DNA from: Pseudomonas sp. BGI-2
GTDB lineage: Bacteria; Pseudomonadota; Gammaproteobacteria; Pseudomonadales; Pseudomonadaceae
Direction: 5' to 3'
Assembly (NCBI RefSeq): GCF_004310295.1
Contig: NZ_SISB01000010.1
Span: 62,001-126,000 of the forward strand
Length of the DNA stretch: 64,000 nucleotides
Shown in pieces: positions 1 through 8,802 of the stretch. Position numbers and translations under genes: made by a program. Position 1 is the first letter of the stretch. Each line of letters starts with the position of its first letter. Under the pieces are notes generated by a model. It worked only from the letters and a program-made list of their open reading frames with translations. It ran no database searches and was not told the origin of the DNA.

Positions 1-161
1 CATTGTTGTTGCGATTTATCCAGCTGGACTTCCATGTGTCCGGTCATTGAACGACTGAGCAGGGTGTAATGCTCACTCGCAGTCTGTGCCGCGTGCACTG
101 AGGTGCTCAGGCATAAACCCGCGGTCAGCAGTATCAGATAATCCTTTATACGACTGGGCAT
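1..161 (-). CDS. N-terminus of a BvgS/RocS-like sensor kinase (partial)
   Basis: This reading frame runs off the left edge. It begins at an ATG 8 bases after the stop of the response regulator gene, preceded by a purine-rich GAGACAGG that can serve as ribosome binding site. The first 24 residues (MPSRIKDYLILLTAGLCLST, then SVHA) form a clear signal peptide, so the next part is periplasmic. Order and spacing match BvgAS/EvgAS/RocSA loci, where the NarL-type regulator precedes a large unorthodox kinase with periplasmic solute-binding domains. That the missing part is such a kinase is inferred from context only. Confidence 0.55.
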   Translation of the reverse strand, partial: MPSRIKDYLILLTAGLCLSTSVHAAQTASEHYTLLSRSMTGHMEVQLDKSQQQ

Positions 162-169
162 CCTGTCTC

Positions 170-796
170 TCACACTAACGCGTTGCGTTTTGCCATATCA
201 ATGAGTTCAACGAGTGACTTGGCTTTGAGTTTTTGCATGAGGCGTTTTTTATAGGTGCTGACAGTCTTGTTGCTCAGAAACATGCCCTTGGCAATTTCCT
301 TGTTAGTCCGGCCCTGGGCGAAAAGTTGCAATACCATCAACTCCCGGTCGTTGACTGACTTGAATAACTCCAGATCGGCGTATCGCTCATCATCGGCACG
401 AACAGGATTCAAGGCCTGGCTGGGGAAATAGTTGTAACCTGAAAGTACTGCCTTGATTGCGCTCACCAGTTCACTCAGGTCTTCCTGTTTGCATACATAA
501 CCTGATGCGCCAGATTGCATGCAGCGAATACCGAAAAGTGTCGGGCACTGGGCAGTCAACACCAGTGTTTTGAGGGGGGTACTCATTGCGTTGAAACGGG
601 AGAGAACTTCCAGGCCATCCAGTTTGGGGATGCTGATGTCGAGAATGACCAGGTCGGGCATGCATTCACGAACCATCTGCATGGCGTCGACCCCATTATC
701 AGTTTCGCCGACGACTTTGTAACCCTCATGTTCGAGCAACATTCGGACGGCAAGACGGATGACAGGGTGATCGTCGACAATAAAAACGGAGTTCAT
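170..796 (-). CDS. NarL/LuxR-family response regulator (BvgA/EvgA/RocA type)
   Basis: The protein has 208 residues. An N-terminal receiver carries the acidic pair D8-D9, the phosphoacceptor D53 (LVILDIS) and the conserved lysine K103. A C-terminal LuxR-type helix-turn-helix spans about residues 146-195 (NDRELMVLQLFAQGRTNKEI). An upstream in-frame ATG would add 12 residues, but the receiver fold begins directly at MNSVFIVDD, so the start at 796 is preferred. It is followed at once by the partial sensor kinase, implying cotranscription and a phosphorelay pair. The family binds DNA after phosphorylation; target genes cannot be told from sequence. Confidence 0.88.
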   Translation of the reverse strand: MNSVFIVDDHPVIRLAVRMLLEHEGYKVVGETDNGVDAMQMVRECMPDLVILDISIPKLDGLEVLSRFNAMSTPLKTLVLTAQCPTLFGIRCMQSGASGYVCKQEDLSELVSAIKAVLSGYNYFPSQALNPVRADDERYADLELFKSVNDRELMVLQLFAQGRTNKEIAKGMFLSNKTVSTYKKRLMQKLKAKSLVELIDMAKRNALV

Positions 797-1053
797 AATC
801 AAATCCCATACGCGCTCAAATAAAGCGGGCACCTTAGCTCAGATAGTTGAGAGGGGCATGAACTGACGGGCCTGTAGTGGCAAACTAGGACAATTCCTAC
901 AGGGGAAGAAGAATCGGACTACGGATCAACTAGGTTTTGCATGAGGAACGGTGAAAGTGTTGTATGTGTGTCCGGCTCGTCGGAGAGGTTGGTTTATAGT
1001 GTTTTACTTGTGTTTTAAATGTGTGTTTTTAGTGTGTGATTGTTGCTGTGTTT

Positions 1054-1458
1054 TTATAATGAGGCCAAGGTCAATAAGTTTCTAAAGTCTGATTGTTTCA
1101 GGGGTTTGATCAAGTAGCCCAACAAAGGCAATCCGTGTTCGCCGGCCATTCTTTCAAGACCGTCCAGTTCAATGGACGTCAGGCTGCTCAGCAGTATTGC
1201 CTGCCTGATCATTCCCCGCTGGCTGGCGAATTCGATCAAATCAAGTCCGGGAAGGTCTGGCAGGCATTGATCGCACAGAAGGATGTCGAAGGGCTGCGAC
1301 GCCTTGAGCATTTGTTGCAAGGCGGCTTCGGCGCTGTCTGTTGCGGTGAGTTGGGTGAAGCCGTAACTCTCCAGCAGGTATTGAGTCGCCCTGAGCTGAA
1401 AGGGATGGTCTTCCACCAGCAAGATGCGCCAATCGTTTTTCAACATAGAGTTTTTCAT
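1054..1458 (-). CDS. receiver-only response regulator (RocR receiver-like)
   Basis: A stand-alone receiver domain of 134 residues: acidic pair E16-D17, phosphoacceptor D63 (LLCDQCLPDLPG) and conserved K118 (LIKPL). There is no output domain before the stop, and the downstream sequence is AT-rich and non-coding. The pattern EDHPFQ, ILLCD, and ILLSS resembles the receiver of RocR/SadR, which normally continues into an EAL domain. Its place beside a RocA/RocS-like pair suggests it competes for or relays phosphate from the same kinase. An EAL protein is encoded 1.6 kb further on the same strand, separated by dgt. M5 is an alternative start. Confidence 0.75.
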   Translation of the reverse strand: MKNSMLKNDWRILLVEDHPFQLRATQYLLESYGFTQLTATDSAEAALQQMLKASQPFDILLCDQCLPDLPGLDLIEFASQRGMIRQAILLSSLTSIELDGLERMAGEHGLPLLGYLIKPLKQSDFRNLLTLASL

Positions 1459-1631
1459 GCTTCATCTGTGGTGCAGAGGGAGCGTGATTATTTCGCGATC
1501 AGACCGTTCAATCGATCAGTCGGCTCTGCACAAGGTGTAGGGCGATTCTGTTGACGCTGCGATTGAATGAAAAATGCGCAAAAAATCGATCAGCCGTTCG
1601 AGAGTCCCCGATGCGGCTGATCGATAGATGC

Positions 1632-2963
1632 TCATCCGTGGCTTGAACGACCGGTCATTTCCAGTGCCATTTGACTGGCGTAGCTGTCGGTCATGCCGGC
1701 GATGAAGTCGATCATTCTCAGGAACGAGGTGTGCAAAGGACCGTGAGGGTCGGGTGCATTGTTGCCCAGCAGGTCGAGAATGCGGCGGCTCTTGAAGGAC
1801 GGTGTTCGACCATTGTGTTGTTCCAGTGCCGCGCCGCAGAACGCATTGAGCAGGATCTCGAGAGTGGTGTAAGCACCGATTTCGTGCAGCGTCTTGCGCT
1901 TGTCCTGGAAGATCTTTTTGCGCGCCATGTCTTTGGCATTCAGGACACAGCGTTTGGCCGGACCATGCATGTGCTCCACCAGATCGCCTGGCAGTGTGCC
2001 AGCCAGCAGCGAGTCCTGTTGCTCGACGAAAGCCCGGGCGGCGGCATTAGTCAGGTGTTCGATGGCCTTGCCCCGGAGGATCGCCAGTTTGCGCCGGCGC
2101 GAATCCAGTGGGCCTAGTTGGCGATAGGTTTCCGGAAGATCATCGCCCACAAGATCAAGCAGCAAAGACTCGACTTCGGCGTACTCCAGCAACTCCATTT
2201 CCAGGCCGTCTTCCAGATCGATCAGCGCGTAACAGATATCGTCCGCGGCCTCCATCAGGTACACCAGCGGATGGCGCGCCCAGCGCTGGTCCTCCAGTTG
2301 CGGCAGGCCGAGTTTAAGAGCGATCTGCTCCAGTAGCGGGAGTTCGCTCTGATAGCAGCCGAACTTGTGTTTCTTGTAGCCCAATGAATCGGCGTGCTTT
2401 GCCGTCCACGGGTATTTCAAATAGGTGCCCAGCGTGGCGTAGGTCAGTCGGGTGCCGCCGTCGAACTGATGGTACTCAAGCTGTGTGAGCACCCGGAAGC
2501 CTTGGGCGTTGCCTTCGAAATTCAGGAAGTCATTGCGTTCGACTTCGATCATGGCGTCCAGCCAGCCACGGCCGGCGGCTTGCTGGAACCAGTGACGGAT
2601 CGCGTCTTCGCCGGAATGCCCGAAGGGTGGGTTGCCGATGTCATGGGCCAGGCAAGCCGATTGCACCACCATCCCCAGGTCGCTCGGTTCGCACCAATCG
2701 GGCAGGGCGCTACGAATGGTCTCACCGACGCGCATGCCCAACGACCGACCCACGCAGCTGACTTCCAGCGAGTGGGTCAGGCGCGTATGGATGTGATCAT
2801 TGCTGGACACCGGATGAACCTGAGTCTTGCGCCCGAGGCGGCGGAAAGCACCCGAGAAAATGATGCGGTCGTGGTCTTTGTGAAAAGGGCTGCGGCCGAG
2901 TTCTTCCGGGCTGTGCAGAGGCTTTCCGAGGCGTTCGCGGGTAAGCAGGGTTTGCCAATCCAA
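1632..2963 (-). CDS. dgt: deoxyguanosinetriphosphate triphosphohydrolase (dGTPase-like)
   Basis: A 443-residue HD-superfamily phosphohydrolase that splits dNTPs, typically dGTP, into nucleoside and triphosphate. The N-terminus has the family pattern [17 protein letters not shown], followed by the HD metal motif: [10 protein letters not shown] gives the first histidine and [15 protein letters not shown] the HD pair with the flanking GHSGE. Length fits the shorter type-2 subfamily. The start at ATG 2963 is the only sensible one. It lies between unrelated genes on the same strand, with 67 bases to the EAL gene. It acts in the cytoplasm on nucleotide pools. Confidence 0.9.
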   Translation of the reverse strand: MDWQTLLTRERLGKPLHSPEELGRSPFHKDHDRIIFSGAFRRLGRKTQVHPVSSNDHIHTRLTHSLEVSCVGRSLGMRVGETIRSALPDWCEPSDLGMVVQSACLAHDIGNPPFGHSGEDAIRHWFQQAAGRGWLDAMIEVERNDFLNFEGNAQGFRVLTQLEYHQFDGGTRLTYATLGTYLKYPWTAKHADSLGYKKHKFGCYQSELPLLEQIALKLGLPQLEDQRWARHPLVYLMEAADDICYALIDLEDGLEMELLEYAEVESLLLDLVGDDLPETYRQLGPLDSRRRKLAILRGKAIEHLTNAAARAFVEQQDSLLAGTLPGDLVEHMHGPAKRCVLNAKDMARKKIFQDKRKTLHEIGAYTTLEILLNAFCGAALEQHNGRTPSFKSRRILDLLGNNAPDPHGPLHTSFLRMIDFIAGMTDSYASQMALEMTGRSSHG

Positions 2964-3030
2964 GGCTGGACTCTCCGTCAGGTGACTGAGCCTCTAGCTT
3001 CCGGGTTCGTGCCTGCGCCTGCAAGCGGAA

Positions 3031-4194
3031 CTAGAGCCCGGCGGCATCGATGTCGATGAGCAGCAGTCGCTCGCCGTTGTCGAAAAATTGCCCTGCGGTG
3101 AGGCAATACTGATTGCTGGTGGCATCGCGGTAGGTCGTGGACAGTGTCAGGCGCCGCTCTTCCCAGCCCTCGGCCAGCAAGTGATAAAAGTACGGTCGCC
3201 ACGACCAGTTATGGCCCAGGTAGCGGTTATCGGCCTCCCAGCCGTTGTTGCGCCATTCCAGATTGGGCGTCAACTGGGTGCCGTGACGGTCGCACTGATA
3301 GAAACGCAACAGCCAGGGAAACGCCTGCAGGTGTGGCAAGGCGCTTAGCGGCGCACGGGCCAGGGCCCAGGCTTGCAGGATGATCATCAGTTCGCAGAGT
3401 TGCTGGCGCATGGTCATCAGTCGACCGCGTTCGCCGAGTTTCTGCTGAACATAACGCTGGCGCAGTTGCGCGAAACGCTCGACAAAGGCGTCGGTGGCAA
3501 AGAAGTCCACCTGCGCCCGAGCGAACAGAAATCCCTGTACGTAACGTGAGCCGCACTCCAGGGCGAAATTGAGTTGAGCGTCGGTTTCCACCCCTTCGGC
3601 GATGATCCAGCAACCGGTTTTCTCGGCCATTTGCGCCAGAGCCTTCACCACGTCGCTACTGGGGCCGCCCAATGCCGCGGCCTGGAACAGTCGCATATCG
3701 AGCTTGAGGATGTCAGGTTGCAGGGCCAGCACACGATCAAGTTGCGAGTAACCGGCACCGAAATCATCGATGGCGATCCGTGCCCCAGCCTGTCGATAGC
3801 GTGCGGCGACGTCGGCCAGACGCTGGATGTTGCCTCTCAGTTCGGTGATCTCGAAAACGATGCGTTGCGGGTCGACGTTGTGCCGGCTCAATTGCTTGAG
3901 GCTCGGCAGCGCTTGGTCCGGCCGTAAGCGGTTGATCCAGCGTGGCGATATGTTCAGGCTCAGAAACCAGTCCGAAGGCACTTCATGCAGACGGCTCAGG
4001 GCGTTGTCGCGAATCTGGCGATCAAGACGACGAAGGGCGACGGCGGGCGTTCGCGGGTCGGCGAACAGCGGCCCCACCGAGGCCAGTTGACCGTCTGCCT
4101 GACGCAGTCGACCCAGCGCTTCTACCCCCGCGATACGACCCGTGGCAGTATCGATAAATGGCTGAAAGCAGGCGAGCGGTTGCCCGTCGATCAC
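3031..4194 (-). CDS. EAL-domain cyclic-di-GMP phosphodiesterase with C-terminal sensor region
   Basis: A 387-residue protein with the EAL domain at the N-terminus (about residues 5-245). The signature E25-A26-L27 is intact, and so are NISPRW, FEITE, IAIDDFGAGYS, LKLDMR, IAEGVET and QGFLFA, the metal and catalytic residues of active phosphodiesterases, so hydrolysis of c-di-GMP is likely. The C-terminal 140 residues (about 250-387) have no membrane segment. They end in LTLSTTYRDATSNQYCLTAG, which resembles a Cache/PAS-type ligand pocket; this order, catalysis first and sensor last, is unusual. With the receiver-only gene upstream it may take the place of a RocR-type receiver-EAL protein. Confidence 0.85.
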   Translation of the reverse strand: MIDGQPLACFQPFIDTATGRIAGVEALGRLRQADGQLASVGPLFADPRTPAVALRRLDRQIRDNALSRLHEVPSDWFLSLNISPRWINRLRPDQALPSLKQLSRHNVDPQRIVFEITELRGNIQRLADVAARYRQAGARIAIDDFGAGYSQLDRVLALQPDILKLDMRLFQAAALGGPSSDVVKALAQMAEKTGCWIIAEGVETDAQLNFALECGSRYVQGFLFARAQVDFFATDAFVERFAQLRQRYVQQKLGERGRLMTMRQQLCELMIILQAWALARAPLSALPHLQAFPWLLRFYQCDRHGTQLTPNLEWRNNGWEADNRYLGHNWSWRPYFYHLLAEGWEERRLTLSTTYRDATSNQYCLTAGQFFDNGERLLLIDIDAAGL

Positions 4195-4253
4195 GAGGCC
4201 TCCTTAGTAAGGTCTTGTTTTTGGATTAACCTGCTCACCGGGTAGGCACACAG

Positions 4254-4283
4254 GATTGAACCTCTCGATAAAGAGGTTAATCC
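4254..4283. repeat. inverted repeat (12-base arms, one mismatch)
   Basis: The arms GGATTgAACCTCT and AGAGGTTaATCC flank a 6-base loop between the 5' end of the EAL gene and the 3' end of the yqjK-like gene. There is no T-run on either side, so a Rho-independent terminator is doubtful; an operator or transcript-end hairpin is equally possible. Confidence 0.4.
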
Positions 4284-4320
4284 CGGTGGTATTGCAAGAA
4301 TGCAGCCAGATAGAGGCTCT

Positions 4321-4662
4321 TCAGTCTTTGCGCGAAGAACCCTGCATGACCAGTTTGATCAAAGGCCCCAGCGTTGTACCCAGGCGAACCAGCCGAGTCA
4401 GGCTGCTGGGACCGCCGCTCTTGGCGCCTTTTCCGGTCAGAAAACCGAGCAGCGTCACGGCCGCCATGCCCCAGAGCGGGGCGTGCTTGATGCCGAAGCC
4501 ATCGTGCAGGTTTTGCGTCATCCCGCGTACCCGCTGCAAGGGTTGCAACAGTTGCGCGGATTCGTGACGAATTTCCTGGCGATGCATTTCCATGCGCAGG
4601 CGTATCAGTGCCTTGCGCATTTCGGTGCGCGAGCTGTTATGGGGCAGTACAGGCAGGCTCAT
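4321..4662 (-). CDS. YqjK-like small protein of the YqjDE membrane operon
   Basis: A 113-residue basic protein. The N-terminal half is helical and charged (MRKALIRLRMEMHRQEIR), the middle has one hydrophobic segment (about residues 65-80, APLWGMAAVTLLGFLTG), and the C-terminus is basic. Its ATG overlaps the stop codon of the upstream holin-like gene (ATGA), indicating translational coupling. The assignment rests mainly on being the third gene of a yqjD-yqjE arrangement; no enzymatic motif is visible. A role at the inner membrane with its two neighbours is inferred. Confidence 0.55.
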   Translation of the reverse strand: MSLPVLPHNSSRTEMRKALIRLRMEMHRQEIRHESAQLLQPLQRVRGMTQNLHDGFGIKHAPLWGMAAVTLLGFLTGKGAKSGGPSSLTRLVRLGTTLGPLIKLVMQGSSRKD

Positions 4663-5048
4663 GGCAGCAGGCGCTCCCTATCGTTGGCCAATTCTTCCAG
4701 GGTGCCGTGGAAGGGCGAGGACTCATCGAAAATCGCCGCCTTCAGGCGCATGGCACAGAATATTGCAGCCAGGGTGTAGAACACGCAGAGCCCGATAATC
4801 GCTGGCAGACGATAGGTGTCCCAAAACAGGATCAGCACCAGCGTCGACAATCCCACCAGCAACAGCAAGGCAAAGACCAGCGCCAGGCCTGCAAACAGCA
4901 ACAGGCTTACAGTGCGCGCTTTTTGTTCCTGCAACTCGATGCCGAACAGTTCGACATGGCTGTGCAACAGTCCAAGAAAAGCGGCACCCAGGCGCCGCGA
5001 TGAAGAGCTTGTGCCCGTCGCGGACGAGCTGGATTCACCGATAGACAT
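4659..5048 (-). CDS. YqjE-like phage-holin-family membrane protein
   Basis: 129 residues. After a serine-rich start (MSIGESSSSATGTSSSSRRL) comes an amphipathic stretch (HSHVELFGIELQEQKART), then two strongly hydrophobic helices (about 52-78 and 83-105) and a charged tail. This is the shape of the YqjE/phage-holin superfamily 3 group, which despite its name is chromosomal and not lytic. The start at 5048 follows the stop of the DUF883 gene by one base. The ORF open further upstream overlaps that gene and is not used. Confidence 0.75.
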   Translation of the reverse strand: MSIGESSSSATGTSSSSRRLGAAFLGLLHSHVELFGIELQEQKARTVSLLLFAGLALVFALLLLVGLSTLVLILFWDTYRLPAIIGLCVFYTLAAIFCAMRLKAAIFDESSPFHGTLEELANDRERLLP

Positions 5049-5049
5049 A

Positions 5050-5364
5050 TCAGCGCCGAGTAGCCAGCAGGCCAATCAGAAAGCCGACGCCCGCCGCGAT
5101 CCCGACCGATTGCCACGGATTGGTCTGAACATAATCTTCCGCAGCGGTCACGGCGGCCTGGCCGCGTTCGCGCAGTGAATCTTCGGTCAGCTTCAAGGTT
5201 TCGCGGGCGCGCAGCAGACTTTCGTGAATCTGGCTGCGCAGCTCATCGGCCTGATCGCCAGCCAAGGTCGCGGTGTGTTCCAGCAACCGTTCAGTGTCGC
5301 TGACCAATGTCTGAAAATCGTTCATCAGGATTTCTTGAGCAGTCTTTGCTTTGATGCTGGCCAT
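5050..5364 (-). CDS. ElaB/YqjD/DUF883-family inner-membrane protein
   Basis: 104 residues. A long amphipathic helix (NDFQTLVSDTERLLEHTATL through EDYVQTNPWQSVG) is followed by a glycine-rich membrane anchor, IAAGVGFLIGLLATRR, at the extreme C-terminus. This is the typical layout of C-tail anchored YqjD/ElaB proteins, some of which bind stationary-phase ribosomes in E. coli. The start ATG at 5364 has a good Shine-Dalgarno (GGAG, in ACGGAGATCACC), so the longer upstream reading frame is rejected. First gene of the three-gene operon. Confidence 0.82.
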   Translation of the reverse strand: MASIKAKTAQEILMNDFQTLVSDTERLLEHTATLAGDQADELRSQIHESLLRARETLKLTEDSLRERGQAAVTAAEDYVQTNPWQSVGIAAGVGFLIGLLATRR

Positions 5365-5434
5365 TGGTGATCTCCGTAAGTGGCTTCTGAAGCGTTCGAG
5401 TATGAGCCGTGTGTGAAGGTTCAGTACAAATGAC

Positions 5435-5450
5435 TGGTACAACTTTTGCT
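5435..5450 (+). promoter_or_regulatory. candidate sigma54 (RpoN) promoter for amt
   Basis: TGGTACaactTTTGCT fits the -24/-12 consensus TGGCAC-N5-TTGCW with the invariant GG and GC exactly 10 bases apart. It lies about 220 bases upstream of amt and points toward it, which would leave a long leader. Nitrogen-regulated RpoN control of Amt genes is well known; no NtrC site was identified. Confidence 0.5.
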
Positions 5451-5670
5451 ATGTCATGGTGCATCAGCCCGCGCCGTTGCGCTGTTGCCGGGCATGATTT
5501 CAGGAAAATCCTGATTCAAACAATCATAACTCGCGTGAAGGTTCCGGCTTTGTGCGCCAAAGCGGTTCATCGGTATCAACGCGTTGATCCTGATGGGCCG
5601 CAACTTGGTGCGTAAACGGGATACGCGAACCTCTTTGGTGCTTTTTTTAGCCTTCAGGTCTGCCAACTCC

Positions 5671-6879
5671 ATGGAAAATCTGCAAAGCGCTGTGGACAGT
5701 CTGGTCCATAGCTCCAATACGTTGTTCATCCTTATCGGTGCAGTCATGGTTCTGGCCATGCACGCCGGTTTCGCCTTTCTTGAAGTCGGTACGGTTCGAC
5801 AAAAGAACCAGGTCAACGCCTTGTCGAAGATCCTCAGCGACTTCGCGATTTCGACCCTGGCCTACTTCTTTATAGGCTATTGGATTTCCTACGGGGTCAC
5901 CTTCATGCAACCGGCGGCGGTAATCAACGCCGATCACGGCTACGGGCTGGTGAAGTTTTTCTTTCTGCTGACCTTTGCTGCGGCGATTCCCGCGATCATA
6001 TCCGGAGGCATTGCCGAGCGCGCCAGATTCGTCCCGCAGTTGTGTGCGACGGCGCTGATCGTCGCGTTCATTTACCCTTTCTTTGAAGGCATGATCTGGA
6101 ACGGCAACTTCGGACTGCAAGCCTGGTTGCTGGAGCGTTTTGGCGCCAGCTTCCATGACTTCGCGGGCTCCGTCGTGGTGCACGCCATGGGCGGATGGCT
6201 GGCGCTCGCGGCGGTGTTGTTGCTCGGGCCAAGGCAAGGGCGCTATCGCGAAGGGCGACTGGTGGCGTTCGCACCATCAAGCATTCCCTTCCTGGCATTG
6301 GGTTCGTGGATCCTGATCGTTGGCTGGTTCGGCTTCAACGTCATGAGCGCACAAACGCTGCAAGGCGTCAGCGGATTGGTGGCGGTGAACTCGCTGATGG
6401 CCATGGTCGGCGGCACCGTGGCGGCGCTGATTGTCGGGCGCAATGACCCGGGGTTTCTGCATAACGGCCCACTGGCCGGGTTGGTGGCAATCTGTGCCGG
6501 TTCCGACCTGATGCACCCGGTGGGCGCGCTGATCACGGGTGTGATCGCCGGGACATTGTTTGTCTGGTGCTTCACCGCGGCTCAGGTCAAATGGCGCATC
6601 GACGATGTGCTGGGTGTCTGGCCGTTGCATGGTTTGTGCGGTGTCTGGGGGGGGATCGCCTGCGGCATCTTCGGCCAGAGCGCATTGGGTGGTTTGGGCG
6701 GGGTGAGCCTGATCAGCCAATTGATCGGCACCTCGTTGGGGGTGATCGTGGCGCTGCTCGGCGGTTTTGTGGTGTATGGCGTGATCAAGGCGTTGCATGG
6801 TCTGCGCCTGAGCCAGGAAGAGGAGTATTACGGCGCTGACTTGTCGGTGCACAAGATCGGCGCCGTGAGCCAGGACTGA
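5671..6879 (+). CDS. amt: ammonium transporter, Amt family
   Basis: 402 residues, about 11 membrane helices. Family landmarks are GFAFLEVGTVRQKNQVN near the N-terminus, ISGGIAERARF, and the twin pore histidines in SVVVHAMGGW and in WPLHGLCGVWGG. It conducts ammonium/ammonia across the inner membrane. ATG 5671 matches the usual start of this subgroup. In-frame codons run 29 residues further upstream and include a short hydrophobic stretch, so a longer form with leader cannot be excluded. No glnK lies beside it. The gene ends 1 base short of the convergent antiporter gene. Confidence 0.92.
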   Translation: MENLQSAVDSLVHSSNTLFILIGAVMVLAMHAGFAFLEVGTVRQKNQVNALSKILSDFAISTLAYFFIGYWISYGVTFMQPAAVINADHGYGLVKFFFLLTFAAAIPAIISGGIAERARFVPQLCATALIVAFIYPFFEGMIWNGNFGLQAWLLERFGASFHDFAGSVVVHAMGGWLALAAVLLLGPRQGRYREGRLVAFAPSSIPFLALGSWILIVGWFGFNVMSAQTLQGVSGLVAVNSLMAMVGGTVAALIVGRNDPGFLHNGPLAGLVAICAGSDLMHPVGALITGVIAGTLFVWCFTAAQVKWRIDDVLGVWPLHGLCGVWGGIACGIFGQSALGGLGGVSLISQLIGTSLGVIVALLGGFVVYGVIKALHGLRLSQEEEYYGADLSVHKIGAVSQD

Positions 6880-6880
6880 C

Positions 6881-8593
6881 TCACTTTTCTTCATCGTCGC
6901 TCCCAGGATAAAAGCCGTGCAGCAGACGATAGCGGTCATGCCGTATCTGGTCGGCCCGCTCCTGTACCTGATGCGCGGGCAGGCCCAGCATGATCAGTGC
7001 GTGGGAGGCGAGCATCAGGCTCGACTCCAGCAGTTCGGGAACGACTTCGCTGGCGCCGGCCGCTTTCAACTCGGCCAACTGGCTGTCGTCCCGGGTGCGT
7101 ACCAGAATCGGAACGGTTGAGTTCAATCGGCGCGCCTGCTGGAGAATCTGTAGTGCGATGTCGGTCTGGTCGACCGCAATCACCAGCAGCCTGGCGCGCG
7201 CCAGCCCTACCGCCAGCAGCAGTTCACCGCGCCGCGAGTCGCCGTAATGCACACAGGTTTCACCGACGGCGGCTTCCTGGACACGCACCGGATCGGTGTC
7301 CAGTGCAAGGTAAGGTTGCAGCGCATTACGCAGCGCTCGGCCGATGGACTGCCCCACGCGACCGTAGCCACAGATCACGACGTGGTTGTGCAAATCGGCG
7401 TTGAGCGCGCTGATTTCTGCCAGTTTGACTTCTTCGTTGGGGTTGCGATGCAGGCGTGTCGCAAGGTGGGGCGCCGCGCGTAGCAGCAAGGGGGTAACCA
7501 GCATTGAGCAGAATGTCGCGGCCAGTAGAAGGCCTCCGAAGTCGGCGGGCATCATTTTGTTTTGCTGCATCAGTGCCATCAGCGCAAAGCAGAACTCGCC
7601 ACCCTGAGCCAATGCCAGGCCGCTGCGCCAGGCGGTTTCGCCGTCGCTGCCGCGCCATTTGACCAACAACGCGACCACTGCGCCCTTGATTAGCAGTAAC
7701 CCAAGCGTCAGGCCGAGGATCAGCAGGCCGTGGCTGGCAAACAGCTGCAAGTCGATCAGCATGCCGATGCTGACGAAAAACAACCCGAGCAAGATGTCGC
7801 GGAACGGGCGGATGTCCGCCTCGATCTGATGCCGATAGTGACTTTCCCCCAGCAGCATGCCGGCGAGAAATGCGCCCAAGGCAGGGGAGAGGCCGAGTAG
7901 GTGAGTCAGCCACGCTGTCAATAATACGATGACCAGCGCCAGCAGCACGAACAGCTCCGCAGAGCGGGCGGCAGCGACCTCGTGGAACAGCCGCGGCAGC
8001 CCCCAGCGACTGGCCATTAGCAGACCGACGAACAGCACCAAGGTTTTGCCCAACGTTATCGGCAATGCCCAATACCAGGCCTGATCGCTGTTGCCGGCGA
8101 ACACTGGCACCAGGGTCAACAGCAACACCGCCACCACATCCTGGAACAGCAGCACGGCAATGGCGTTCTGACCGTGACTGCTGAAGATCTCGCCGAGGCT
8201 GCCCAGCTCCTTGCTGACAATGGCGGTGGACGACAGCGACAGGCCGGCTCCGAGTAACAGAGCAGGCGTCGTCGACATGCCGAACAGGATCAGCAATGCC
8301 CCCATCAATAGCCCGGACACCAACACTTGCAGGCTGCCAAGGCCAAACACCACTCGACGCAGCGCGACCATTTTCGACAGGGAAAACTCCAGCCCAAGGG
8401 AGAACAGCAGGAACACCACACCCAGTTCTGCAAGGTCTGGCAACTCTTCGCTTTCATTCACCCAGTTGAACGCCGTCGGCCCGATCATCAGCCCTACGCA
8501 CAGATAGCCCAGCACCGGTGGCAGACGCAGGCGCTGGAACAGTGCAATCACCACCAGGGAGGAGGCGAGGATGATCAAGAGGTTGGCAAACAC
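6881..8593 (-). CDS. CPA2-family monovalent cation:proton antiporter (KefB-like) with RCK domain
   Basis: 570 residues. An N-terminal domain of about 12-13 membrane helices (residues 1-370) carries the CPA2 patterns GYLCVGLMIGPTA, LGLEFSL, LSLSSTAIVSKEL and LLFQDVVAV. The C-terminal TrkA-N/RCK domain (about 400-530) has a Rossmann nucleotide site, VVICGYGRVGQSIGRAL, and the acidic end D of the second strand (ALDTD). It likely exchanges K+ or Na+ for H+ under control of bound nucleotide. No KefF/KefG partner is adjacent, so glutathione-gated efflux is not shown. The 3' end abuts amt. Confidence 0.88.
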   Translation of the reverse strand: MFANLLIILASSLVVIALFQRLRLPPVLGYLCVGLMIGPTAFNWVNESEELPDLAELGVVFLLFSLGLEFSLSKMVALRRVVFGLGSLQVLVSGLLMGALLILFGMSTTPALLLGAGLSLSSTAIVSKELGSLGEIFSSHGQNAIAVLLFQDVVAVLLLTLVPVFAGNSDQAWYWALPITLGKTLVLFVGLLMASRWGLPRLFHEVAAARSAELFVLLALVIVLLTAWLTHLLGLSPALGAFLAGMLLGESHYRHQIEADIRPFRDILLGLFFVSIGMLIDLQLFASHGLLILGLTLGLLLIKGAVVALLVKWRGSDGETAWRSGLALAQGGEFCFALMALMQQNKMMPADFGGLLLAATFCSMLVTPLLLRAAPHLATRLHRNPNEEVKLAEISALNADLHNHVVICGYGRVGQSIGRALRNALQPYLALDTDPVRVQEAAVGETCVHYGDSRRGELLLAVGLARARLLVIAVDQTDIALQILQQARRLNSTVPILVRTRDDSQLAELKAAGASEVVPELLESSLMLASHALIMLGLPAHQVQERADQIRHDRYRLLHGFYPGSDDEEK

Positions 8594-8802
8594 TAAAAAC
8601 TCCGGTGATGGGGCTGGCTACTCAAGCGTAGAGGCAAAATAGCCGCGAGCATCGCGTAAATGAGATTGCGCATGAATGATTTGAGTCAGGGGTTTGCCGA
8701 AATCTTTTGAAATCGGCCGCTGCCCAAACGTCTGGTGCACTGGCTCGACTGCGGTTGCTGGCGGGCCTAGAATGAACGCCTAACTTGTCTGGTCTTGTTG
8801 TC

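Noticed and set aside
4659..5048. Phage holin/prophage remnant
   Set aside because: The holin-like protein is part of the chromosomal yqjDEK-type operon; no other phage genes are near.
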